Shown: piece after piece, positions 5,691 through 11,582 of the stretch
Numbering within the stretch: the stretch's first letter is position 1
How the letters are laid out: the number at the start of each line of letters is the position of its first letter
Source: JAFCCL01 sp041645325
GTDB lineage: Archaea; Iainarchaeota; Iainarchaeia; Iainarchaeales; GCA-2688035
Assembly: GCA_041645325.1 (NCBI GenBank)
Contig: JBAZQI010000027.1
Coordinates: forward strand, 1 to 13,624
Length of the DNA stretch: 13,624 nt
Reading direction: 5' to 3'
Made by a program: the position numbers and the translations under genes
Notes under the pieces: generated by a model
What the model was told of the DNA's origin: nothing
The model's input: the letters and a program-made list of their open reading frames with translations, nothing else
The model's database searches: none

Positions 5691-5710
5691 TCAGCCATTC
5701 AATGCCTCCA
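5691..5710. repeat. 20-bp direct repeat, copy at the dphB end
   Basis: Identical to 5591-5610. It contains the last codons of dphB (EALNG and stop) on the minus strand. Removing 100 bp between equivalent points would join dphB and DUF357 with an 8-bp overlap. Confidence 0.95.
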
Positions 5711-6452
5711 GCGCCTCTTTTTCCTTTTCGGTAAGCTTTGCCGCGATTACAAGGCTTTGCGGGAATAGTGCAAAACTGCTTTTGGAAAGCTTTTCAAAAG
5801 AGCCTGTTTTTACAACCTGCTTGTCCGAGCCCAAGGCATAAAGACCGACAAGCGTTGCTTCCTTGAGGATGCTTTTCCCTCGCTTTTTTTCAATCTTTGA
5901 AAGGATGACAAGGGCTTCGGCCACCGTCATTTTGTAATCATGCTCTGTGTCAATATCCAAAAGGCACATGGTGTGCAGGTTGCTTTTGAAGTTTGCTTCA
6001 ATCAAATCGTAAAACGATTCGGGCGCGTAGTTCTGCTTTGGCGCAACAATTGTGCAGGTTCTTCCGAACCTGTACTGGTCAAGGCCTGCTACGCCGATGA
6101 AATCAAAAATGGAAATGCCTGGCACAACCCGGGATTCAAGGCCAATGCGCTTTGCGTCAAGCAAAAGCTGTATGTGGGTTGTCGCACTTAATGCATTACC
6201 GAAAACAAGCAGGGCAATGCTTTCATTGCTTTTCTTTGCTTCCCTCAGCACAAGGGAAAAGCCCTCTTCAATGCCTTTCCTGTCAAGAGGAATGATTTCC
6301 TTGCAAACAAGCGTTTTCAAACCCTCAATCGAGCCCTGGGAGTAAGCGCTCGTATAAGTGTCCAAAAAAACGCGGCCGCATTTTTCAATTGACTCTTTTG
6401 CCTCAAGCGTCAGGTGCCCTGGCTTCAAGCCGATTCCCACAAGGTAAAACAT
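5691..6452 (-). CDS. dphB: Diphthine synthase (diphthamide biosynthesis methyltransferase)
   Basis: This is a 253-residue protein, close to the usual archaeal DphB length. It uses S-adenosylmethionine to methylate the modified histidine of elongation factor 2 on the way to diphthamide, in the cytoplasm. The start FYLVGIGLKPGHLTLEA is the tetrapyrrole-methylase-type N-terminal strand and loop. VFLDTYTS, VPGISIFDFIGVAGLDQYRFGRT and the TMCLLDID region are DphB hallmarks. The frame is open for 13 more codons upstream, but a TATTTAAA box is centred 27.5 bp before the ATG at 6452, giving a leaderless start, and the family begins here. DUF357 follows, now separated by a repeat-bounded insert. The presence of DphB is a strong archaeal marker. 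Confidence 0.94.
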   Translation of the reverse strand: MFYLVGIGLKPGHLTLEAKESIEKCGRVFLDTYTSAYSQGSIEGLKTLVCKEIIPLDRKGIEEGFSLVLREAKKSNESIALLVFGNALSATTHIQLLLDAKRIGLESRVVPGISIFDFIGVAGLDQYRFGRTCTIVAPKQNYAPESFYDLIEANFKSNLHTMCLLDIDTEHDYKMTVAEALVILSKIEKKRGKSILKEATLVGLYALGSDKQVVKTGSFEKLSKSSFALFPQSLVIAAKLTEKEKEALEALNG

Positions 6453-6475
6453 GGAAAGAATTAAGGGGGGAAAAT

Positions 6476-6483
6476 TATTTAAA
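6476..6483 (-). promoter_or_regulatory. TATA box of dphB
   Basis: TTTAAATA on the minus strand, centred 27.5 bp before the dphB ATG. There is no Shine-Dalgarno sequence, so the message is probably leaderless. Confidence 0.65.
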
Positions 6484-6492
6484 GAAAGCAAG

Positions 6493-6753
6493 CTATTCCT
6501 TGGGAAAATCCATTGCCTTTTTTAAGCTCAGTTTTTGGGCCCTGTGCAAGTGCCAGTTTGCAAGCTTTGTGAGGTCGTCTGCAGCCCTGCTTAAGAGAGC
6601 CTTCCTTTCGTGGCCAGGCTCGTTGTGCCTCATTGTTATGGCGCGCTTTCTTTCATCTATTGTAGCCCTGAATTCCTGCCTGTGAAAGGAAATGCGGCTT
6701 TTTAGAAAGCCCCGCCTGTTTTTCTGGGCGTCTGAAAGCCTTTTTCGCTTCAT
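6493..6753 (-). CDS. Small basic helical protein, unknown
   Basis: This 86-residue protein begins MKRKRLSDAQKNRR and is rich in Arg, Lys and His. It is predicted helical throughout, with no cysteine pairs, membrane segment or motif that I recognise. Nucleic-acid or ribosome association would fit the charge but is a guess. A longer frame from a GTG at 6789 would start inside a terminator-like hairpin, so I use the ATG at 6753. No convincing TATA box is seen at the usual distance; it may rely on read-through from the kinase-deaminase gene upstream. Only 41 bases separate it from dphB, and that gap holds the dphB promoter. Confidence 0.55.
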   Translation of the reverse strand: MKRKRLSDAQKNRRGFLKSRISFHRQEFRATIDERKRAITMRHNEPGHERKALLSRAADDLTKLANWHLHRAQKLSLKKAMDFPKE

Positions 6754-6767
6754 GAAAAAGCCTTGGG

Positions 6768-6791
6768 AAAAAATTGTGCCTGATGGCACAA
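6768..6791 (-). terminator. Hairpin plus T-run after the kinase-deaminase gene
   Basis: On the minus strand TTGTGCC, loop ATCA, GGCACAA is followed by six T. It lies 25 bases after the stop at 6817. Stem plus T-run resembles an intrinsic terminator; in archaea the T-run is the more important part. It stands just before the small basic gene, so it might instead modulate read-through. Confidence 0.6.
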
Positions 6792-6816
6792 AAGCATTTT
6801 TCTGCCCGGAACCAAA

Positions 6817-8481
6817 TCATACGCCCCCTGCTTTTGAAACAGCAGCCCTGTCAGCAACAATCATGAAATTCCTGTGCCGCTTCAGCGCGACAGCAGGCCA
6901 GCGCAGAAAATCATTGCTCTTCAACATGCCTGAAATCGCTTTTGTTTTTTGCCTGCCTGAAGCAAGCAAAAGAATCTTGCCGCTGTTCTCCCTGATGGTG
7001 CGCAAGCCGACTGTAAGGGCTTTTGCAGGCGCAAGCTTTTCAGTGAAACCGGCGCCATTGGCTTTCCTCGTTTCAGGCATGAGCATCACTGTCCGCGTGA
7101 TGCCATAAGAGCAGCTGCCGGGCTCGTTGAAGGCAATATGGCCATTCCTTCCAATGCCAAGCAGGCACAAGTCAATTCCTTTTTTTGTGATGGCTGCCTC
7201 GTGCTTTGCGCATTCAGCACGCAAATTTGCTGCGGCGCCGTTCAAAAGATGAATATTCTGCTTTTTTGCATTCACTTTGCCCAAAAAATGCTGCATTAAG
7301 AAATAAGAAAAGCTATTTTTGTTGTCCTGTGAAAGCCCAGCATATTCGTCCAATGCAAAGAAGTGTGCTTTGCTGAAATCGGCTTCGCCTTTCCCGAAAG
7401 CCTGCACAAGCAAATTGTACATCTGCTTCGGGGTTTCGCCTGTTGGCAACGCAATTGAGGCGCCTGGCTTGCGCTTAAGCAGGTTGACCACCCTCTGTGC
7501 AGCAACCTTGCTCATTTCACCGCTGTTCTTTGCAACAACCAGCGTTGGCTCGTTGTGAATTGCGATGAATCGGTTCAGCGCGCCTGGTACCGGGGCTGCA
7601 AGGCCGTGCACCTGGATTTTTTTGGCGGCAACGAAGTTCGCCGACCTCATGCAATTGTCAAGGCCCCAGCCATTCATCAGGCCGAAAACAAAGCCGGCAT
7701 TGAAAGCATCGCCGGCTCCCGTTGTGTCAACAACCTTGCCGGCAACGGAAGGAAAGTGCCCTGAAGGAAAATTTTTCACAAAAAGCGCTGCCCCTTGCGA
7801 AGCCTGCTTTACCACAACGGCGTTTGCGCCCTTTTTGAAAAGCATATTAACACGCTGCTGCATTGTGCCGCCTTTTGCAATGTGCTTCAGCTCAATGTCG
7901 TTCACGAAAAGATAATCTATGAAAGGGAGAAAGCCGTCGATATTCCAGACGCCGTGCGTATCAAAGCAAGTGTCAAAGCACACAGTGGCGCGCTTCTTTT
8001 TTATTTTTTGAAGCAGTGCCCTGAAGCCCGGCCTCATTTTCGGCAAATGGTAAAAGCCGCCGAAAAAAACAATGCCCCCCGCCTTCAGCTTTGGAAGCAG
8101 CGAACGCGCAACGTCCTTGCTTGAAAGGCCGTTCAGGCTGGTTTTTGTGGACTCAATCGCGCGCTCGCCCCTCTTGTTCACAAGAATCATGCTGAAGGCG
8201 TTGTTTTCGCGGCTCTTTGCAAGGCGCATTGAAACGCCCGCGTCCGCAAGCTGTTTTTTCAGGAATGGCGTGCCAAGGCCTGTGCCAATTGCGCTGATGA
8301 GCACAGGCTTCAGGCCAAGCTTTGCGGCAATAACCGAAAAATTTGCGGCATTGCCGCCAACGCTTAACTCAAGGTCTTCAAGCGAATGCTCCTCGCCGAA
8401 TTTCACGCCGCCTGAAATCTCCTGCAGGATGTCAATGCAGAGGTCGCCGACGGAAAAGAGCTGCTTCTTTGTTTCCTTCAT
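6817..8481 (-). CDS. Fusion of PfkB-family sugar kinase and glucosamine-6-phosphate deaminase (NagB)
   Basis: This is a 554-residue two-domain protein. Residues 1 to about 305 are a PfkB/ribokinase-type kinase: GGNAANFS at 42-49 binds sugar, and DTTGAGDAFNAGF at 252-264 forms the anion hole with D258 as catalytic base. Residues about 310-554 are NagB: LPTGETP at 345-351 (phosphate loop), LDEYAGL at 377-383 with D378 as the proton-transfer Asp, and GIGRNGHIAFNEPGS at 442-456 with H448 and E453. Both active sites look complete. The likely reaction pair is amino-sugar phosphorylation, then conversion of glucosamine-6-phosphate to fructose-6-phosphate and ammonia. The kinase substrate is inferred from the fusion. 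I use the ATG at 8481, 30.5 bp from a TATA centre; an ATG at 8499 is too close. The divergent gene is a deacetylase that could feed it. Confidence 0.9.
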   Translation of the reverse strand: MKETKKQLFSVGDLCIDILQEISGGVKFGEEHSLEDLELSVGGNAANFSVIAAKLGLKPVLISAIGTGLGTPFLKKQLADAGVSMRLAKSRENNAFSMILVNKRGERAIESTKTSLNGLSSKDVARSLLPKLKAGGIVFFGGFYHLPKMRPGFRALLQKIKKKRATVCFDTCFDTHGVWNIDGFLPFIDYLFVNDIELKHIAKGGTMQQRVNMLFKKGANAVVVKQASQGAALFVKNFPSGHFPSVAGKVVDTTGAGDAFNAGFVFGLMNGWGLDNCMRSANFVAAKKIQVHGLAAPVPGALNRFIAIHNEPTLVVAKNSGEMSKVAAQRVVNLLKRKPGASIALPTGETPKQMYNLLVQAFGKGEADFSKAHFFALDEYAGLSQDNKNSFSYFLMQHFLGKVNAKKQNIHLLNGAAANLRAECAKHEAAITKKGIDLCLLGIGRNGHIAFNEPGSCSYGITRTVMLMPETRKANGAGFTEKLAPAKALTVGLRTIRENSGKILLLASGRQKTKAISGMLKSNDFLRWPAVALKRHRNFMIVADRAAVSKAGGV

Positions 8482-8507
8482 AGGCAAAACTAATAGCATT
8501 GAATTGG

Positions 8508-8515
8508 TATTTAAT
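8508..8515. promoter_or_regulatory. TATA box apparently shared by the kinase-deaminase and deacetylase genes
   Basis: TATTTAAT (ATTAAATA on the minus strand) is centred at 8511.5. It lies 30.5 bp from the ATG at 8481 (minus) and 28.5 bp from the ATG at 8540 (plus). No other TATA-like sequence is seen in the 58-bp gap, and neither start has a Shine-Dalgarno sequence. Confidence 0.6.
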
Positions 8516-8539
8516 CGTTTGCCCGCTTATTTTGCTTTT

Positions 8540-9220
8540 ATGACCAAGGCGCTGGTGATAGTCGCGCACCCTGATGATGAAACCATATGGTGCGGCGGCA
8601 CAATAATGATGCATCCCGAATGGGATTGGGCGATTCTGAGCCTTTGCAGGCGCGATGATGCCGACAGGGCGCCGAAATTCGCTAAGGTGTGCGAAAAGCT
8701 TGGCGCAAGGTGCACGATGTCAGATTTGGAGGACGAGCATCCTGAGCAGCAACTTGCGTCGCTTGAGGAGGTGAAGCTTAGGGTGCGCGCAATGATGAAG
8801 CAGCTGCTGCTCGGCGGCGAATTTGAATTCCTGTTCACCCACGGGGAGAACGGCGAGTACGGACACAACAGGCACAAGGAAACGCACAGCGCGGTGCGCG
8901 AAATGATGGAGGGCGGCGAGCTGCACGCGAAAAAAGTTTTCTTTTTCTGCTACAAGAAGGCGCGAAGCGGCGCTTACTGCGTTGCGAACGTGCGCGACGC
9001 GCACGCGCGCGTGCGATTGAGCGCGCAAATCGCGCGAGCGAAACACTTATTAATCACTTCAGCCTACCAATTCAGTAAGGGAAGCTTCGAAGCGCGCAGC
9101 GCGCGAGCGATTGAGAGCTTCAAAGTGAACGAACATGCGATCAATGATACTGTATCCATGCCCTCCGGAGTTGGACGGCATAAGCATTCAGGGCGAAATG
9201 CTTTACAGGGGACTGCTTAA
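8540..9220 (+). CDS. PIG-L/LmbE-family N-acetylglucosamine-type deacetylase
   Basis: This is a 226-residue protein. VAHPDDETIWCGG at 8-20 is the zinc motif of the family, with H10 and D13 as ligands and D12 as the general base. THGENGEYGHNRHKETH at 100-116 supplies the third histidine (H109 or H112). LCRRDDADRAPKF and SDLEDE are also typical. These enzymes remove acetyl from GlcNAc in free sugars, chitobiose or glycoconjugates. The ATG sits 28.5 bp after a TATA centre shared with the divergent kinase-deaminase gene. The family usually ends near the 'IESFK' reached at residue 195; here the frame continues 31 more residues across the start of the glycosyltransferase gene, an 86-bp overlap. The substrate is not readable from sequence. 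Confidence 0.9.
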   Translation: MTKALVIVAHPDDETIWCGGTIMMHPEWDWAILSLCRRDDADRAPKFAKVCEKLGARCTMSDLEDEHPEQQLASLEEVKLRVRAMMKQLLLGGEFEFLFTHGENGEYGHNRHKETHSAVREMMEGGELHAKKVFFFCYKKARSGAYCVANVRDAHARVRLSAQIARAKHLLITSAYQFSKGSFEARSARAIESFKVNEHAINDTVSMPSGVGRHKHSGRNALQGTA

Positions 9221-10316
9221 GAACGAACTTGAGGCTGTGCCGTGCGACAGGGGCGCAGAAGCCGAGAAAGAGCTGCTTTACAAAACATTCAAGCCCGATG
9301 TCGTGATTGGGATTGGCTATTGGGCGGACGCGCCGCGCATCATCCAGCATCCGCTGCGATTCGGCGTGCAGCCCGTGCCTTGGCTGAATGCCGATGGCTG
9401 GGTTGCGAATTACCAGGAGCTTCTTGACTCATTGCCGCTAATGCTTACGACAAGCAGCTGGGTGAAGGAAACTTATTACCGGGACGGGCTGAGGAACAAG
9501 AACATTTATCCCATGCCTATCGGCATTGACACTGCGCAGATGAGGCCGCTGCCTAAGGATGACCCGAGGGTTTTGAGGATAAGGGAAATGCTTGGCGTCA
9601 AGCCGGATGAGAAAATGATTCTTACAAGCGGCGGTGACACGACAAGCAAGGGCTTTCAGGAGGTTTTGCAGGCCCTTGGAAAAATTAACGGGAGCTTCCC
9701 GAACTGGAAGTACATCGGAAAAACCTGGGAAAAGGGCAAGCCCCTCTACCACTGCAGGAAGGAAATGGAGATAATGAAGGATTTGGACATCAGGCGAAAG
9801 GTCAGCTTTATTGACGGTCCGCTTTCACGCGATTTCATGTGCTGCCTGATTAACGCGTGCGACATTTACGCCGCGCCGAGCAGGATTGAGGGCTTTGGAA
9901 TGATTCAGGTTGAGGCAATGGCCTGCGGAAAGCCGGTGCTTTCCATTGACGCAATGGGAATGAAGGACACGATAGTCCACGGCGAAACGGGCTTTCTTGC
10001 AAAGGTCGGCGAAGAAGTCAAGCTTGACGGGGAATGGGCCTATACCTGGATGGGCTTTGAGAAAAAGCACAGGATAAAGTTTGACAAGCCGAAGATACTT
10101 GCCTACAGGGCCGATATTGACGATTTGGCGAAATATTTGTACAAGATGCTTTCCGATGACGCGCTCATTGAAAAAATGGGCAGGAAGGCAAGGGAGCACG
10201 CGGTGAAAAACTTTGATTATGTCAAGACCTCCAGGGACATAAACGACCTGATTGAAAAAAAGCTTGATGTAAGCGCTAGCCAAGAACGGGCAACCGTTTC
10301 CGTTCGAGAGAACTGA
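9135..10316 (+). CDS. GT4-family glycosyltransferase
   Basis: This 393-residue protein has a GT-B fold layout. The N-terminal half carries YPCPPELDGISIQGEMLYRGL at 7-27. TSGGDTTSKGFQEVLQAL at 164-181 holds the donor-binding K172. The C-terminal half has PSRIEGFGMIQVEAMACGKPV at 248-268, with the EX7E pair E252 and E260 that grips the nucleotide sugar in GT4 retaining enzymes. It transfers a sugar from a nucleotide donor to an unknown acceptor. No membrane helix is visible. The gene overlaps the deacetylase gene by 86 bp (77 if the ATG at 9144 is used) and is probably co-transcribed. A GT4 paired with a PIG-L deacetylase recalls MshA/MshB and BshA/BshB. Its 3' end overlaps the convergent hydrolase gene by 41 bp. 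Confidence 0.9.
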   Translation: MRSMILYPCPPELDGISIQGEMLYRGLLKNELEAVPCDRGAEAEKELLYKTFKPDVVIGIGYWADAPRIIQHPLRFGVQPVPWLNADGWVANYQELLDSLPLMLTTSSWVKETYYRDGLRNKNIYPMPIGIDTAQMRPLPKDDPRVLRIREMLGVKPDEKMILTSGGDTTSKGFQEVLQALGKINGSFPNWKYIGKTWEKGKPLYHCRKEMEIMKDLDIRRKVSFIDGPLSRDFMCCLINACDIYAAPSRIEGFGMIQVEAMACGKPVLSIDAMGMKDTIVHGETGFLAKVGEEVKLDGEWAYTWMGFEKKHRIKFDKPKILAYRADIDDLAKYLYKMLSDDALIEKMGRKAREHAVKNFDYVKTSRDINDLIEKKLDVSASQERATVSVREN

Positions 10317-11418
10317 CCGCGAACAGGAAGGAGCCCGCGCTCCATGCATGATAGTTGCTTCCCGAAGCCTTTTTTGTTATTGGGTTGACCCATTCGTTGA
10401 ACTCCCACTCGCATTTTGAGCCGAGCTTGTTTGCCTCGGCAAGAAGCTTGAGGGCGGCTTCGGCTTTTTCAAAGCGGCCTGCCTTCACCAAAGCCGCAAC
10501 ATAAAAGCCGCCGATGAATGGCCATATGCCGCCATTGAGGTACCTGTTCGGCTTTCCTGCAAGGCATTTTGAAAAATAGCTGTGCCATTCCCTGTCGCCT
10601 TTTTTTATCGGCGGGAATATTGCGCGCACGGGAAACGGCTTGTCTATTTTGTTCTGTTCAACAAAGTCAAGGATTGAATCTGTTTGTTTTCTGTCCGCAA
10701 GCCCGCCGCACACCGCCATAAGGTTTCCAAGCGAGTCAAACCATGTTTCCTGCTCTATGTCGCCGTCATGGTTTTTCCATACCCAGGGAAAAAAGTGGCC
10801 TTTTTGGCCGTTAAAAAGCTGGATTTTTGACTGGGTTTGACCGGAAATTGCCTTCAGCACATTCTGCATTTCGCGGCTCTTGCCGTAAAGTTTCAGCGCG
10901 GCATAGTAAAGCGCGATTGTGTTGATTGTGTGCCCGTACTTGTGAGGAAAGGCATCCTGCCAATCCGAAGTTGGAAGCTGTTCCGGCAAAAAGTCTTCGC
11001 CTGCATCCTGGCTGCCAAGCCATTCAAATGCCCTTCTTGCGTGCCTCCTGTGCCTTGCAAAAAGCCTTTGGCCGCCGTAGTTTTTCCTGTAAAACTGCAG
11101 GCCCAAAAGGTACCAGAGGGTGCTGTCAATGGTCGCAAAGGTAACCTGCTTTGGCCTTTCACTGAACAGGTCAACACAGTTTGGAATCTGGCCGTGCCTG
11201 CTTTGGTGCCTTGCCAGCGTGTCCAGGGTCTGCTCAAACTGCAACTTGAACTCCTGTTCCTTGTCACAGCAGCTTGTGCCAATCAGGCCAATCATTGAAT
11301 CGCGCGCAAAGACGCTGTTATAGCCTCTCTCGCCTCCTGAGGCAAAAATGCCGTTGGGTGTCGAGCAAAGTGTCATTGTTTCCTTTGCCTTCAGCACCGC
11401 TTCGCCAATCAAGTCCAT
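10276..11418 (-). CDS. Six-hairpin glycoside hydrolase (GH100/amylo-alpha-1,6-glucosidase-like)
   Basis: This is a 380-residue protein of the (alpha/alpha)6-barrel type. ARDSMIGLIG at 38-47, TIDSTLWYLLGLQFY at 96-110, LPTSDWQDAFPHKYGHT at 148-164, WFDSLGNLMAVCGGLADRKQTDSILDFVE at 226-254, YLNGGIWPFIGGFYVAALVKAGR at 293-315 and NEWVNP at 341-346 follow the order seen in GH100 neutral invertases and in glycogen-debranching glucosidases. The likely acid and base are D152 or D155 and E342, by analogy. It would cleave an alpha- or sucrose-type glucoside; the substrate is uncertain. No signal peptide is seen, so it is probably intracellular. A TATTTAAA box centred 28.5 bp before the ATG gives a leaderless start. 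The last 41 bp overlap the 3' end of the glycosyltransferase gene, tail to tail. Confidence 0.8.
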   Translation of the reverse strand: MDLIGEAVLKAKETMTLCSTPNGIFASGGERGYNSVFARDSMIGLIGTSCCDKEQEFKLQFEQTLDTLARHQSRHGQIPNCVDLFSERPKQVTFATIDSTLWYLLGLQFYRKNYGGQRLFARHRRHARRAFEWLGSQDAGEDFLPEQLPTSDWQDAFPHKYGHTINTIALYYAALKLYGKSREMQNVLKAISGQTQSKIQLFNGQKGHFFPWVWKNHDGDIEQETWFDSLGNLMAVCGGLADRKQTDSILDFVEQNKIDKPFPVRAIFPPIKKGDREWHSYFSKCLAGKPNRYLNGGIWPFIGGFYVAALVKAGRFEKAEAALKLLAEANKLGSKCEWEFNEWVNPITKKASGSNYHAWSAGSFLFAVSSLERKRLPVLG

Positions 11419-11442
11419 GCACGAGAAATAAGGCTCTAACTC

Positions 11443-11450
11443 ATATTTAA
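11443..11450 (-). promoter_or_regulatory. TATA box of the glycoside hydrolase gene
   Basis: TTTAAATA on the minus strand, centred 28.5 bp before the ATG at 11418. The rest of the 164-bp gap up to 11582 shows no other feature. Confidence 0.6.
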
Positions 11451-11582
11451 ATTACGCGATTTATTAATAATTCAAAATCACGGCGCTCTTTGCGAATCAG
11501 CCTCAGTCCGCCTATCCTACTCGAAAGATGCCCGAATAATTACACGACTGCTCTTAAAAAGAAATACCGCATTTGTAAAGTA

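Larger units (their letters stand above)
5591..5698 (-). other. Possible 35-codon bridging ORF created by the insertion
   Basis: The ATG inside the dphB-end repeat copy opens a 35-residue frame (MADLLEPCEAV...EALNG) with GGAGG six bases before it. It runs through the insert and ends at the TGA inside the other repeat copy, so it overlaps both the dphB stop and the DUF357 ATG. It may carry ribosomes from dphB to DUF357; whether a peptide matters is unknown. Confidence 0.25.

Noticed and set aside
5591..5710. CRISPR-like repeat-spacer unit
   Set aside because: There are only two copies of a 20-bp repeat around an 80-bp spacer, embedded in gene ends, with no array.
8072..8539. Long open frame upstream of the deacetylase on the plus strand
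   Set aside because: It is antisense to the kinase domain, and the family start with AHPDDE follows the ATG at 8540, which has a TATA box at the right distance.
9084..9108. GCTTCGAAGC palindrome and GCGCGC stretch as a regulatory site
   Set aside because: It lies inside the conserved deacetylase coding sequence and is explained by Glu/Ala/Arg codons.
9005..9115. A 17-bp near-repeat (16 of 17) 94 bp apart inside the deacetylase gene, looking like a second small insertion
   Set aside because: The coding region between the copies (LSAQIARAK, LITSAYQFSKGSFE, IESFK) matches the expected C-terminal pattern of the family, so it is not foreign. The repeat reflects GCG/CGC-rich low-complexity codons.
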